A stretch of DNA of 32,869 bases from Streptomyces sp. H27-H5 (GCF_026627505.1 NZ_JAPNLK010000088.1:1-32869); one strand, 5' to 3'. Shown: positions 7,677-16,124, numbered from the stretch's first letter. Notes: generated by a model from the sequence alone, not told the origin. A program made the numbers and translations.

Positions 7677-8722
7677 AGGACCGTCGCGGTGATGTGGCAG
7701 TCCGGCGCGGCGAGGACCGGCATGGCGACGGCGGCCCCCTTCGTCCACACCTGGACCGGGTCATCGGTGGCATCGCGGGTGATGACGATGCCCGGTGCCT
7801 CCTCGCGTTCGATCTGCGGGTCGGTGCCGCGGGACAGAGCCAGGGACTCCGCGGTGGTGCCGTACTGGGTCTGGCCCCACTTGGCCCGGTCCGGCGGCAG
7901 GAGGATCCACTTGTCCTCGGGGAGCACCCGCTTGGACACGTCGTCCTGCCAGACCTGCGCCTTGTAGAGGGTGATCGGCGGCAGCCCGTACGTGCCGCGC
8001 ACGCTGTTGACCTGCTCGGGGGTGAGGACCGAGGTCGGGAGCTGGCCGCCGAGCGGGACGCCGTGGTACGCGGCCCGGTAGGCGGCGTTCCCCGCGAGGT
8101 GAGACCAGGCGCGGCGGGAGGTGAGGACCAGCTCGGGGGCCGGAGCGCCGATCGAGTCGAGGTGGTCGATCCACCGCAGCTCGTCCGCGAGCGGGTCCGC
8201 GTCCGGTGAACTCCACGGCTTCGGGGCGGTCGGCATGTTCGCGGCCGGTACGCCGTAGTCGACTTCGACCGTGAGGCCGTTCTCCCCGGCCAAGCTGAAC
8301 TTGCCGTCGACCAGAACATCACCGGCGGCGAGTTCGAGGCGGGAGCGGATCGCTTCGACGTGGCGTTCCACGTCGTCGTAGAGAAGCTCGATGAGTCGAT
8401 CCTCATCCGCGCCGCGCGCCGCGTCCAGGAGGAGCTGCTCCATTTCGCCCACCAGGAGCTTCTGGCCCAGCGCGGGCAGAGTGCCCTCGGTCTGCGTGGC
8501 CTCGGCCTGACGCTTCGCGAAGGGCACGCTCGTGTCGTAGGCGCGGTACGACGCCGTGTTGACGCGCCGCTTCGAGTTGCGGATGCGCCACTTCACGTCC
8601 TGTACCTGCGTCTCCGCGAACACGGTCTGCGTCAGGAGGAAGTCACCAGGGTTGGGGATGGAACGGGCGTAGACGGTCAGGTCCGCAACGCTGACGTTCT
8701 TCAGGAGGTCGGAGATGCTCAT
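7673..8722 (-). CDS. Major capsid protein (phage capsid protein E family)
   Basis: Encodes 349 residues from ATG at 8722, which overlaps the decoration-protein stop as ATGA; the same frame is open far upstream but only as a shadow. The N-terminal part reads 'IPNPGDFLLTQTVFAETQVQDVKWRI', and further on 'YDTSVPFAKR' and 'LLVGEMEQLLLDAA', the pattern of lambda gpE-like (HK97-fold) major capsid proteins. Near the C-terminus 'KWILLPPDRAKWGQTQYGTTAES' and 'VITRDATDDPVQVWTKGAAVAMPVL' match the late strands of the family. The length is typical (330-360). It sits in a tightly coupled decoration-capsid-small protein operon with its own promoter. Confidence 0.9.
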   Translation of the reverse strand: MSISDLLKNVSVADLTVYARSIPNPGDFLLTQTVFAETQVQDVKWRIRNSKRRVNTASYRAYDTSVPFAKRQAEATQTEGTLPALGQKLLVGEMEQLLLDAARGADEDRLIELLYDDVERHVEAIRSRLELAAGDVLVDGKFSLAGENGLTVEVDYGVPAANMPTAPKPWSSPDADPLADELRWIDHLDSIGAPAPELVLTSRRAWSHLAGNAAYRAAYHGVPLGGQLPTSVLTPEQVNSVRGTYGLPPITLYKAQVWQDDVSKRVLPEDKWILLPPDRAKWGQTQYGTTAESLALSRGTDPQIEREEAPGIVITRDATDDPVQVWTKGAAVAMPVLAAPDCHITATVL

Positions 8723-9144
8723 CAGCTCACCGCCAGGAAGCGCAGCTGCGCGCCGGCCGGGTTCGCGGTGATCTTCGACGGGTCGATACCGCCGGGGATC
8801 TTCGCTGTCTTCACGGTGCCGTGCCAGAGCAGGGCCGCCGGGATCTTGGTGGTGCCGGGGGTGAAGGCGGCCTCGGCGTAGACGAGGCCGGCGAGGACCT
8901 GACGGCCGTCGGTGGCCGCCGGGTCGTACGCGCCGTACAGGCCGGACGCGGTGATACGGCCCACGGGCACGCCGGAACGCACGAAGCCGTGGGGGCCGGT
9001 GGCGGTGGGCTCGACGTAGTGGATGGACTTGGTGAGCTTGGTCAGGTCGAGGGTGATCGTCTCGGTGGAGTCGGTGCCGTGCCGGGAGGCAAGCCAGTCC
9101 CGGTCGGCAGTGACGGTCACAGAGGTCGTGTACGGCTGGATCAA
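8722..9144 (-). CDS. Head decoration protein
   Basis: Encodes 140 residues from a TTG at 9144. I prefer this start to the GTG at 9180 because AGGAG lies 8 bases before the TTG, and because a promoter -10 ends only two bases before the GTG, putting the likely transcript start inside that longer reading. The chain is beta-rich, with 'ASGLYGAYDPAATDGRQVLAGLVYAEAAF' and ends 'GAQLRFLAVS'. The G-x-Y-x-P-ATDG-x-x-x-AGL-x-x-E pattern is that of lambda gpD-like decoration proteins, which stabilise expanded capsids as trimers. Its place directly before the capsid gene agrees. Confidence 0.8.
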   Translation of the reverse strand: MIQPYTTSVTVTADRDWLASRHGTDSTETITLDLTKLTKSIHYVEPTATGPHGFVRSGVPVGRITASGLYGAYDPAATDGRQVLAGLVYAEAAFTPGTTKIPAALLWHGTVKTAKIPGGIDPSKITANPAGAQLRFLAVS

Positions 9145-9182
9145 GCCGCTGTCTCCTGTTGCGATGGAGGCGACACGCACTC

Positions 9183-9210
9183 ACCCTAAGCTAAGTGGTG
9201 GAGCGGTCCA
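9183..9210 (-). promoter_or_regulatory. Promoter of the decoration-capsid operon
   Basis: On the minus strand TGGACC (9210-9205) and TAGGGT (9188-9183) are 16 bases apart. The layout equals that of the promoter before the ParB-like gene at 19351 (TCGACC-N16-TAGGGT) and resembles the two early promoters (TGGACA-N16-TAGAAT). The predicted start is near 9176. Confidence 0.55.
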
Positions 9211-9264
9211 CGAGGAGAAACGGGGCGTGGTCCCCGAGCACGAGCCGTCGAAGCTCGGGCAGGT

Positions 9265-9939
9265 CTAGCTGGACGAGGGGACCAGCCCACGGCGGCGGGC
9301 CATCGCGAGCCCGGCCGCGCCAGGCTTCGAGGTCTGGCCGCCCGGGCGGGGCGGGGGCACGGACGCCGGAGCACCCCCCGGCGCGGGCGGGACCGGAGCA
9401 GGTCCGGGCGATGCGGGGCCGAACAGCTCCGGCCGTCGCTGCCGAAGGTCCTGTGCGGCCTGCGCCAGCGCGGCGTCATCGGCGTCCTCGGGAGCGCGCA
9501 GCAGCACCACGGCATCGTCCAGGCCGGTGCCGGCCGCGCCGAGACCGGCAAGGGCTGCGCGCTTGACGGCTTCTCGCTCCCGGGCAATGGCCTGCGCCTC
9601 ACGCTGGCCGGCGGCAGCCTCCCGGGCGGTCAGCTCCTGCTCACGGCGCTGCACCTCGGTGAGCTGCTGCTTCTCGGCCTCCCTCTGGGCAGTAACGAAC
9701 TGCTCCAGCTCGGCCGCCGACGCGAAGCCCAGGCGGTCCACCAGTGCGCGGGCACCCGCACGAGCGCCCTGATCCTTCTCGCGGGCCATCAGATGCTGAA
9801 GCTGCTGCTGCCCGAACGTGACCTGCGTGTCCGGGGAGTTGGACGGGTCCTCGGAGGACGCGCCCAGCACGGGGAAGATCGGGCGGCCGTCACGGCGAAA
9901 GCCAAGTACAGCCGTCGGAGAAGGAAGGATGCGGGACAT
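9265..9939 (-). CDS. Capsid scaffolding protein
   Basis: Encodes 224 residues from ATG at 9939. A disordered N-terminus (about 1-45) is followed by a long coiled coil at about 70-130 (EQFVTAQREAEKQQLTEVQRREQELTAREAAAGQREAQAIAR region) and a Pro/Ala/Gly-rich, basic C-terminus. This is the standard build of phage scaffolding proteins, which direct procapsid assembly and then leave. Position between portal and decoration/capsid genes fits. No protease motif is visible here or elsewhere in the head module, so how the scaffold is removed is unclear. A GGCGCGGGGAC leader element precedes the gene. Confidence 0.7.
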   Translation of the reverse strand: MSRILPSPTAVLGFRRDGRPIFPVLGASSEDPSNSPDTQVTFGQQQLQHLMAREKDQGARAGARALVDRLGFASAAELEQFVTAQREAEKQQLTEVQRREQELTAREAAAGQREAQAIAREREAVKRAALAGLGAAGTGLDDAVVLLRAPEDADDAALAQAAQDLRQRRPELFGPASPGPAPVPPAPGGAPASVPPPRPGGQTSKPGAAGLAMARRRGLVPSSS

Positions 9940-9960
9940 CAGGGCGTGACTCTCCTCGAC

Positions 9961-9984
9961 GTCCCCGCGCCGAGATCGAGTCTA
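9961..9984 (-). promoter_or_regulatory. GGCGCGGGG leader element with -10-like box, scaffold gene
   Basis: On the minus strand TAGACT (9984-9979) is followed 7 bases later by GGCGCGGGGAC (9971-9961), then GAGGAGAG and the scaffold ATG. The same G-rich block precedes the portal, small terminase and first ParB-like genes. It is probably the 5' end of a late transcript. Confidence 0.5.
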
Positions 9985-10064
9985 CGGACCCCAACGCGAC
10001 GCTTCTCCTGGAGCCCTGACTCCCCCTCCTGGCAAGATCAACAGCAAAGCGATCAGGGGGCGAC

Positions 10065-10580
10065 ATGGAAGACAACAAGGTCTCGCCGGACAAGGAGCCA
10101 CAGGGGCGACTGGGTGGGTACAGGAACGCGATCGTGGCCGGTGCGGCCGTCATGGCGGTCGGCGTCGGCATCGCGGCATGGCAGCCCTGGCTGGACCGAG
10201 ACCCGTTTACGGCGTACCAGGTGGGACTGCAAGAAGCCCAGTACACGGTCCCCGGATCGTCGCCGGGGACCTGCGTACGGATGGCTGCCTCCGAGGAAGA
10301 GCGCGTCATCTACGACGAGGACGGCGAGCGGCTCGCGGCTGGTCGAGACCCCAGGGAAGGCGAAGTGCTGGGGCCGGAGTTCGGAGAGTTCGCGGGCGAC
10401 TGCCTGTTCACCTCCCCCATAGACAACGTCCCCGGTGGAAAAGGCACTTACGTCGTGCAATGGGGAGGCGGCACCCGAAGCAAGTACTCGGAAGAGGACA
10501 TGCGTGAGTCAGCCAAACTCCAGAAGGAACGGTTCAAGACGAAGCGAAAGTCGGACTTCAAGCCCTCTCTGGAGGACTGA
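10065..10580 (+). CDS. Membrane-anchored protein on the opposite strand (cargo)
   Basis: Encodes 171 residues from ATG at 10065, with AGGGGG 5 bases upstream. The N-terminus is charged (MEDNKVSPDKEPQGRLGGYR), then one membrane segment at about 21-40 (NAIVAGAAVMAVGVGIAAW) and an exported domain with two cysteines that could form a disulfide. The C-terminal tail is lysine-rich. No family is recognised. It is transcribed against the head genes, separates portal from scaffold, and overlaps the 3' end of the portal gene by 23 bases. This is typical of a phage 'moron' acting at the lysogen's cell surface, perhaps in superinfection exclusion, but that is inference. Confidence 0.65.
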   Translation: MEDNKVSPDKEPQGRLGGYRNAIVAGAAVMAVGVGIAAWQPWLDRDPFTAYQVGLQEAQYTVPGSSPGTCVRMAASEEERVIYDEDGERLAAGRDPREGEVLGPEFGEFAGDCLFTSPIDNVPGGKGTYVVQWGGGTRSKYSEEDMRESAKLQKERFKTKRKSDFKPSLED

Positions 10581-12327
10581 CCTCCTCGTCCCTCCCCGGT
10601 TGAGACGAACGGGCGTCCTCGGCCGGGGAGGCGGCAGGGCGTCGCGCGGTGATCCGCTCAACCTCCTCGCGGGCATCCTCGATCGGATACCCGGCGTCCT
10701 GCAACATTCCCACCCCCGTCTCCAGACTCAGCACGCAGGCACCCACCCCGCGCACCACCTCGTCCAGAACCGCACTGCGGTCGGTCGGGGTGTGCGGACC
10801 GAACGCGAGCCGGACGGGCGGAGTCGGACCGGTGGCCCACCCCTCCGCCTGCCCGGCCTGGTGGATGCGCTGCACGAGCTTGAACAGCAGCGCGTACTTG
10901 TGGGCTCGGGCCAGGCGCATCGCGTCGACGAGGGAGTCCAACGGGCCCAGCGACAGCTGGAGGGCGTAGCCGGACGGCACGTCGGAGGGGTCGACCGTGC
11001 CGAGCGATACCGCGGGCAGCCGCGCGTTCACCGCCGCACGGTCGCGGATCTCTTCCACCCTAGACCGCAGTTCCGCGAGCTGCCCGGAGGTGTCCAGGAC
11101 ATCCATCCGGCCGCCGTCCGCGAGCTGGAAGATGGTTCCGGGGGACACGGCCAGCGGTCGCGGCCGCCCCGTCACCCTGTCTACCTCGGCGCGAGCCCCG
11201 GCAAGACCGATGATCGGGGCGCCCGTGGTGGCTGAAGCCCGAGCCGAGTCCGTGTCGGTCTCCGCGAGCTCGTCCAAGACCTGCATCACGGTGGCCAGGG
11301 TGGATTGTCCGAAGTGCTCACCGTCGGCCACCGTGTTGCTGATGTGGACGAGGGGGAGGAAGTCAATGCGTAGATCGAGCCTGTGCAGCACCTCACCGTC
11401 GGAACGAGTGCGGAACCGGGCCCGTTCCATGGACAGGTCATCCAGGCTCTGGCCGTGGCGTAGGTCATCGAGGGACCATTCGGCGTCCGTGAGGTAGCAG
11501 GTGATGCCAGTTGGCCGGTCCGGGGCCCACGGGTACCGGCGCTCGATGGCCCCGTTGTCCGCCCGGGACACATCGCCCGCCTCCAGTGGACGCCCGCCGG
11601 TGCCGTCAGTTACGAGGCCCCGGCCAGCTGATCCGTCCTCCAGCGCGTGGGGTCCTGCGGCCACGATCGGCCCCAGCTCGTAGGTGATCCTTCGGACCCG
11701 GGCCTTCGTACCCTGCTGGGGGTCTTCGGGGATCTCCCACGCCAGGTGCACCCGCTGCGGGTAGTCGCCCGGGTCTGCATCTTCCTCCAGAACGGGGAAG
11801 TAGAAGCCCGGATCGTAGGTGCGCAGCCTGACCCGGCCCTTCTGCGGGTCCCACGCCAGGAGGTACACGGCATCCCCGAGCAGGACGGCCTTCCGCTCGG
11901 CTGCCTGCATCCGGAGCGGAAACAGCTCGGCCTCCGCCCAGGACCGCAGCCGTTGCTGCACGTCGGACGCCGCCAGCGTCTCCGGACTGGCGTTCTCATC
12001 TCCCGCGTGCTCTGCACCGGCGACGACGATCTGCTGTGACTTGCCGAGGAGGTGAGCGAGGGTGGTGTCCACGAAGGCGGCTGCGTCGCCGAACTCCCGC
12101 CGCTCGGCGCCAGAATCGTTGCCTGTGAGCGCGGCCAGTTCGCCAGCCTGATTCGCGTCGTAGGCGGCCAGAACTTTGTAGGCGGCCAGCCGCCGGACTG
12201 CGTCCTTCGGCAGCCAGGTAGCTTGCGGCGCGAGTCCACGATGCGGACGCCCATCGGAAGTCGCCGCCATCATCGGTTTGTAGTTCAGCCACGACCAAGC
12301 GTCGGACACGAATGTGCTTAGGCCCAT
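10558..12327 (-). CDS. Portal protein
   Basis: Encodes 589 residues from ATG at 12327, with GGGAG upstream behind a GGCGCGGGGCC leader. The N-terminal part has 'FVDTTLAHLLGKSQQIVV' and 'QRLRSWAEAELFPLRMQAAERKAVLLGDAVYLLAWDPQKGRVRLRTYDPGFYFPVL' regions, then a helical C-terminal half with 'AVNARLPAVSLGTVDPSDVPSGYALQLSLGPLD'. This is the SPP1 gp6-like portal layout: clip/stem residues around the 'LGD-x-VY-x-L' strand, and the conserved 'S-G-xAL-x-L-x-x-x-PL' before the wing helices. Portals form the 12-subunit ring for DNA packaging. It is separated from the large terminase by a regulator gene and from the scaffold by a plus-strand gene, whereas these are usually contiguous. Confidence 0.85.
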   Translation of the reverse strand: MGLSTFVSDAWSWLNYKPMMAATSDGRPHRGLAPQATWLPKDAVRRLAAYKVLAAYDANQAGELAALTGNDSGAERREFGDAAAFVDTTLAHLLGKSQQIVVAGAEHAGDENASPETLAASDVQQRLRSWAEAELFPLRMQAAERKAVLLGDAVYLLAWDPQKGRVRLRTYDPGFYFPVLEEDADPGDYPQRVHLAWEIPEDPQQGTKARVRRITYELGPIVAAGPHALEDGSAGRGLVTDGTGGRPLEAGDVSRADNGAIERRYPWAPDRPTGITCYLTDAEWSLDDLRHGQSLDDLSMERARFRTRSDGEVLHRLDLRIDFLPLVHISNTVADGEHFGQSTLATVMQVLDELAETDTDSARASATTGAPIIGLAGARAEVDRVTGRPRPLAVSPGTIFQLADGGRMDVLDTSGQLAELRSRVEEIRDRAAVNARLPAVSLGTVDPSDVPSGYALQLSLGPLDSLVDAMRLARAHKYALLFKLVQRIHQAGQAEGWATGPTPPVRLAFGPHTPTDRSAVLDEVVRGVGACVLSLETGVGMLQDAGYPIEDAREEVERITARRPAASPAEDARSSQPGRDEEVSPPERA

Positions 12328-12728
12328 GGAGAAGCTCCCTGATGGCCCCGCGCCGATTACAGCTTACGGGCGAACACGGGCAGCTCTGGGCGCAGCAGGT
12401 GCGCCTCCAAGGATCCGAGGCTGTCCCGTCGTGAACACCGAACGGACAGGCGGGGCGAGCCTGCCGCCGAGGCATGTGATTCGGGCGAGGAGGGCGCTGA
12501 TGGTTTTGCCGTTGAAGCGGCGCACGCCGGCTTCACTGCCTTCCAGAGTGCCGGGATGACCTCTCGGGGCAGGTCGGAACCTTCGCTTGCAGGGGGAAGC
12601 TGACGCGGCCCCGACGCCAGAGCGCGGAATCGGGGGCCGCGGACTGCACCGGCCCGACGTGGGGGTCCAAACCAGTGCACATGTCACAGGGCCCAACGCG
12701 CCGCCCACCCCCAAGGACACGTTCCGAG
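12328..12728. other. Stretch without a supported gene between XRE-DUF5753 and portal
   Basis: About 400 bases. Several overlapping frames are open but none shows a family motif, a good ribosome site or a consistent codon pattern. The small DUF397 gene that often follows XRE-DUF5753 regulators is not visible here. The portal leader element is at the left end. The stretch could be a decayed remnant. Confidence 0.5.
12344..12366 (-). promoter_or_regulatory. GGCGCGGGG leader element with -10-like box, portal gene
   Basis: On the minus strand TAAGCT (12366-12361) precedes GGCGCGGGGCC (12354-12344) by 6 bases, followed by GGGAG and the portal ATG. It is one of four copies of this leader in the late region. 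Confidence 0.5.
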
Positions 12729-13649
12729 TCACCGCACACCGGCTCCCGCCGCCTGAGAGGGGACGCTCCTCGATCCCGAACTCAGGGGTGTCCCGTCGAT
12801 GTGCGACTTGATGGCGTCGGTGATGAACCGGCGGGTGTGGTCAGGGTCGAGGGCCTGGCCTTGGAGGTGGTCATACATCGCGCCGTAGGCCTGCACGTCA
12901 GATGGTTTCTCCAGGTAGAGATCGCTGGTGAACCGCTCCAGATACACCACCCCTGCCTCGGGTCTGTCGGCGGACCTCAGGATGGAGAACTGCCCCGTCA
13001 GGCCCGGGTGGGCCCCCACCGCGCAGGTGAGGACCTGCACTGTGACGTGCGGCTCGGCGCCGAGCGCGTTCAGGTGCTCCAGCTGCTCGCGCATCACGTC
13101 GGGAGAGCCGACGACACGACGCAGAACCGACTCGTCCAGGACGACCCACAGGCGCAGCGGGCACGCCGGGTCGTAGATTCGGTGCTGCCGGCGCAGTCGC
13201 GCCTTCAGACGCGCGGCCGCCTGTTCGACCGTGAGCAAGGGGATCGTTTCCTCAATGACGGTCTGGGCGTAGGCGGGGGTCTGCAAGAGGCCGGGGATCA
13301 GCAGGGGCTCGTAGGTGTGGATCGAGGAGGCGTCCATCTCCAGGCCGATGTAGGCGCTGTTCGGGAGGTCGTCGTAGGCGTGCCACCAGCCCGGCCTGCC
13401 GGATTCTCTGGCCATCTGCATCAGCGAGTCGATGACCTGCTGGTCCCTCACTCCGTACATCGCGCACAGATCGCGTACATCGCGGGGGTTGGCGGAGCGG
13501 CGGCCGTTCTCCAGGTGACTGATCTTGGGTTGGGAGACCATGAGGCGCTCGGCCACCTCGGTGCTCTTGAGCCCACTGGCCTGACGGAGTCGGCGCAGCT
13601 CCGCCCCCAGACGCCGTCTCCCGACGGTGGGATTGCTGTTCGCCACCAT
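12729..13649 (-). CDS. XRE-family regulator with DUF5753 domain
   Basis: Encodes 306 residues from ATG at 13649, with GGAGGT 9 bases upstream. Residues about 12-70 form an HTH_XRE domain (RRLRQASGLKSTEVAERLMVS then QPKISHLENGRRSANP). Residues about 85-285 are DUF5753, with 'YEPLLIPGLLQTPAYAQTV' and 'GEFSIL/GQFSIL'-type and 'VVYLERFTSDLYLE' blocks. These regulators are very abundant in Streptomyces and are usually paired with a small DUF397 protein. Here no partner is seen. The gene lies between large terminase and portal on the phage strand, after a terminator hairpin. It may control lysogeny or simply be captured host cargo. Confidence 0.9.
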   Translation of the reverse strand: MVANSNPTVGRRRLGAELRRLRQASGLKSTEVAERLMVSQPKISHLENGRRSANPRDVRDLCAMYGVRDQQVIDSLMQMARESGRPGWWHAYDDLPNSAYIGLEMDASSIHTYEPLLIPGLLQTPAYAQTVIEETIPLLTVEQAAARLKARLRRQHRIYDPACPLRLWVVLDESVLRRVVGSPDVMREQLEHLNALGAEPHVTVQVLTCAVGAHPGLTGQFSILRSADRPEAGVVYLERFTSDLYLEKPSDVQAYGAMYDHLQGQALDPDHTRRFITDAIKSHIDGTPLSSGSRSVPSQAAGAGVR

Positions 13650-14004
13650 GGGCGGGCTACCTCCGGCCTCACGTCATCGTCCTGGTCCGCAGATTGCCAC
13701 GAAAAGGGACTTACAGATCACGTGCCATGCCGTCGTGCTGAACATCGGCAAGGTCCGGGCCCGGAAGAGCCTCACCGAGCCGGAGACATCCGAGAACCGC
13801 CGGGCAAACGGCCCCGGCAACCAGCAACAGGGACATCTTTTTGAACGGTTCGCAAGACAGGACTGACCTGCGGCGACCCCGGCGGCAGAGGACCCCTGCG
13901 GCACCGCAGGGGTCCTCTCGCCGTTCAAGATCATTCACATTGATACTGACTGTTCCGTTGGTCCCCGGGCTCAACTTGGTTCCGGTGATTGACCACTGAG
14001 GGCG
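13650..14004. other. Intergenic stretch after the large terminase
   Basis: About 355 bases between the regulator start and the terminase stop. It contains the strong hairpin at 13887-13918 and the regulator's ribosome site and presumed promoter. A plus-strand frame of about 43 codons ending at 13866 has no ribosome site or known motif and I do not call it. Confidence 0.5.
13887..13918. terminator. Hairpin terminator downstream of terL
   Basis: A perfect 15-bp stem: AGAGGACCCCTGCGG at 13887-13901 pairs with CCGCAGGGGTCCTCT at 13904-13918. It lies about 90 bases after the terL stop and ahead of the XRE-DUF5753 gene, so it would end packaging-gene transcription there. The portal gene would then need its own promoter. 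Confidence 0.65.
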
Positions 14005-15540
14005 TTACCGTCGCCCCGAGAGCCGCCTGTCCCGGTAGTCGGACGACGCGGGGCCGCTGCGCTGCGGGTCGGCGAGCTCGGTCAGGCCGTGCACGGCGGC
14101 GTCCATGCGGTCGGGGGAGTCCATGCCCGCAACCCAGGTCACCATCTGCTGCTCCAGGGTCGGCCATTGCCCGACATGGTGCACCCGGCCCTGTTCGTAC
14201 AGCTGGGCGATCGGCTCCGCGCGCAACCTCTTGCCGTGCTTCGCCGTGACCGGGAGCACCGCGGGCATGAGCATGTTCTGGGTGCGCTGCTCACGCTGGA
14301 GTTCCTGCCATGCCTGGTGAAGGATCTGGCGGCTCATGTCGCCGCCGTAGTTCGCCTCCACCACGATGGCGTCGGCGCGTAGCTCGATCGCGAGCAGGCA
14401 TGCCTCCCGTCCCCAGGCGTCCGCGCCACGGTTGCCGGAACGGTCGTCGAGGACGTACAGGTGCCCTTCTGCGTCGCGGGCTGCGGCGACGATGCCGGTT
14501 TCGTCGCCCACTGCGGACTCGCCGCCGGCCGGGTCGACCGCGACCACGATCCTGCTGAGATCGATGCCGCGAAGCTGCGCGGCGCTGATCCGGTTGTCGG
14601 TAATCCATGCCCAGTCCCAGACTCCGCCGTCCTGTGGGCGGGGCTGCTGCTGGTAGAGGCTCCACCAGACGCGTTCGCCCACGGATCGGCGGATCTCGGC
14701 GAGGGCGGCTTCGTCGTACCGCTGCGGCCAGAGGGGGCCGCCTACCGGCCTGCCGAGCGCATCGTTCTCGGACAGGGCGAGGGCGGGCAGGTCGATGTGC
14801 GTCCATCGGCTGCCCTCGTCGGCCAGGACACGGCCGGCGAGGTCGTCTTCGTCCCATCGGGTCTGGATGAGGATGACGGAGCCACCCGGCTCGATGCGGG
14901 TCAGGAGGACGGCCTGCCACCACTCCCACAGGCGTTTGCGCATGGTGGGCGAGGACGCTTCGGCGGCGTCCTTGATCGGGTCGTCCACGACCGCCAGGTG
15001 CGCGCCCTTACCGGTGAGGCCGCCGCCGACACCGGCTATGACGGCGCCGCCCTCGGTGCCCAGCAGGTCGAAGCGGTTCGCAGCCGAGGATCCGGGCCGC
15101 AGGGCGATGCCGATCTGGGGGCCGTAGGTGAGGATCGCGTCGCGGATCCAGCGACCGTGGTCGTCTGCCAGGTCGGAGGAGTACGAGGCGATCATCACCC
15201 GGTGCTCCGGGCGGCGCCGCAGGTACCACAGGGGTGCCCATCGGGCGGCCCGCCGGCTCTTGCCGTGCCGGGGTGGCATCGTCAGCAGCAGCTTCGTCGG
15301 CACCCCGGCCGCGACCCGCTCGAAGGCGGCGTCGATCAGCCCGAGGTGGGGGGCCTGCATCTCCCGTTCTTCGGTGAGGACGGCCGCCATCGCTCCGGGA
15401 GAGCGATCCATTGCCAGCCCGCGCTCGATCTGGGCGAGCCGGGCACGGAGTTGCGGTGTGGAAGCTGCGGCGATCTCGCGGCGGCGCGACGCGGGGAGCG
15501 TGCGATACAGCTGGAGGACCGCAGCCTCGTCAGGCCTCAC
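14005..15540 (-). CDS. terL: Terminase large subunit
   Basis: Encodes 511 residues from GTG at 15540, overlapping the small-subunit stop by 11 bases. The ATPase half has Walker A TMPPRHGKS at about 87-95, Walker B HLAVVDDP at about 181-188 and the coupling motif SVILIQTRW at about 221-229. The RNase H-like nuclease half has the acidic residues in VVAVDPAGG (D336), VVEANYGGD (E395) and PDRMDAAVHG (D477/D480). All catalytic positions are intact. It drives DNA translocation into the procapsid and makes the genome cuts. The MPPRHGKS form of Walker A is usual in actinophage and Terminase_6-type proteins. After the stop, a terminator and a regulator gene replace the usual adjacent portal gene. Confidence 0.93.
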   Translation of the reverse strand: MRPDEAAVLQLYRTLPASRRREIAAASTPQLRARLAQIERGLAMDRSPGAMAAVLTEEREMQAPHLGLIDAAFERVAAGVPTKLLLTMPPRHGKSRRAARWAPLWYLRRRPEHRVMIASYSSDLADDHGRWIRDAILTYGPQIGIALRPGSSAANRFDLLGTEGGAVIAGVGGGLTGKGAHLAVVDDPIKDAAEASSPTMRKRLWEWWQAVLLTRIEPGGSVILIQTRWDEDDLAGRVLADEGSRWTHIDLPALALSENDALGRPVGGPLWPQRYDEAALAEIRRSVGERVWWSLYQQQPRPQDGGVWDWAWITDNRISAAQLRGIDLSRIVVAVDPAGGESAVGDETGIVAAARDAEGHLYVLDDRSGNRGADAWGREACLLAIELRADAIVVEANYGGDMSRQILHQAWQELQREQRTQNMLMPAVLPVTAKHGKRLRAEPIAQLYEQGRVHHVGQWPTLEQQMVTWVAGMDSPDRMDAAVHGLTELADPQRSGPASSDYRDRRLSGRR

Positions 15541-16081
15541 CGCCCTCGCCCGCGTCGCCCGCCAGGGCGATGAGCCGCTGGAGTTCTTCGAGCCCCGCGG
15601 TTTCCACCTGGACGGCGCCGCCGTCCGGGCCGGAGACCTCCGTGCGAACGGGTCGGTTCAGCCCGAGGAGATGGCTGCTGCGCTCGATGATGCGGACGGC
15701 ACGGTCGACGGCCTGAAGATCGCCGGTTCGGATCGCGGCCCGGTACACGCCGAAGAACAGGCGCTCCAGCCGCTCCGCCATCAGCTTGCGCAGTTCATCG
15801 GTGCTGTCGTCCAGCGCGGTGCCGCGCTCGGCCAAGGCCTTCGAGACGTCCTTGCAGGCGAGTTCGATCAGACGGCCGTCGCTGGGCGGCTCCAGTCCCT
15901 TGCGGTACGCCTCGATGCCGTACCCCTGCGGGTAGGCGACACCGTCGCTGTTGAGCGACGGGTCGGCGGCGAGTTTCCGGCCGATCGTCAGCCAGTCGAT
16001 GCCAGCGAGCTTCAAGTCGATCGCGTCGGTTCGGCGTTGCGTGATCGCTGCACGCTGCGCCCGGGTGGGTCGGCCGCCCAT
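15530..16081 (-). CDS. terS: Terminase small subunit
   Basis: Encodes 183 residues from ATG at 16081, with GGGAGA upstream behind a GGCGCGGGGCC leader. The N-terminal third is basic and helix-turn-helix-like (RPTRAQRAAITQRRTDAIDLKLAGIDWLTIGRKL), the part that would bind the packaging site. The middle is a long helical oligomerisation region (DELRKLMAERLERLFFGVYRAAIRTGDLQAVDRAVRIIERSSHLLGL), and the acidic C-terminus would contact the large subunit. The phrase 'AVRIIERRSRLLGL'-like is shared by many actinophage small terminases. Position immediately before terL supports the call. Confidence 0.85.
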   Translation of the reverse strand: MGGRPTRAQRAAITQRRTDAIDLKLAGIDWLTIGRKLAADPSLNSDGVAYPQGYGIEAYRKGLEPPSDGRLIELACKDVSKALAERGTALDDSTDELRKLMAERLERLFFGVYRAAIRTGDLQAVDRAVRIIERSSHLLGLNRPVRTEVSGPDGGAVQVETAGLEELQRLIALAGDAGEGGEA

Positions 16082-16094
16082 GAACGTCTCCCTG

Positions 16095-16124
16095 GGCCCC
16101 GCGCCACCCCTCCATGATCCTGTA
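16095..16124 (-). promoter_or_regulatory. GGCGCGGGG leader element, small terminase gene
   Basis: GGCGCGGGGCC on the minus strand at 16105-16095, followed by GGGAGA and the terS ATG. A weak TACAGGAT box lies upstream at about 16124-16117. It is the third of four copies and follows a hairpin terminator, consistent with a restart of transcription. Confidence 0.45.

Noticed and set aside
7673..9184. 503-codon version of the major capsid gene
   Set aside because: The first 154 codons are Arg/His/Pro-rich antisense-type sequence overlapping the decoration gene; the real start is the ATG at 8722 overlapping the decoration stop.
12328..12728. Possible DUF397 partner for the XRE-DUF5753 regulator
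   Set aside because: I read the minus-strand frames and found neither the W-x-K-S-S-Y-S start nor the C-V-E-V core of DUF397.
13735..13866. Plus-strand frame of about 43 codons ahead of the hairpin at 13887-13918
   Set aside because: No ribosome site and no recognisable sequence; the hairpin is explained by termination after terL.
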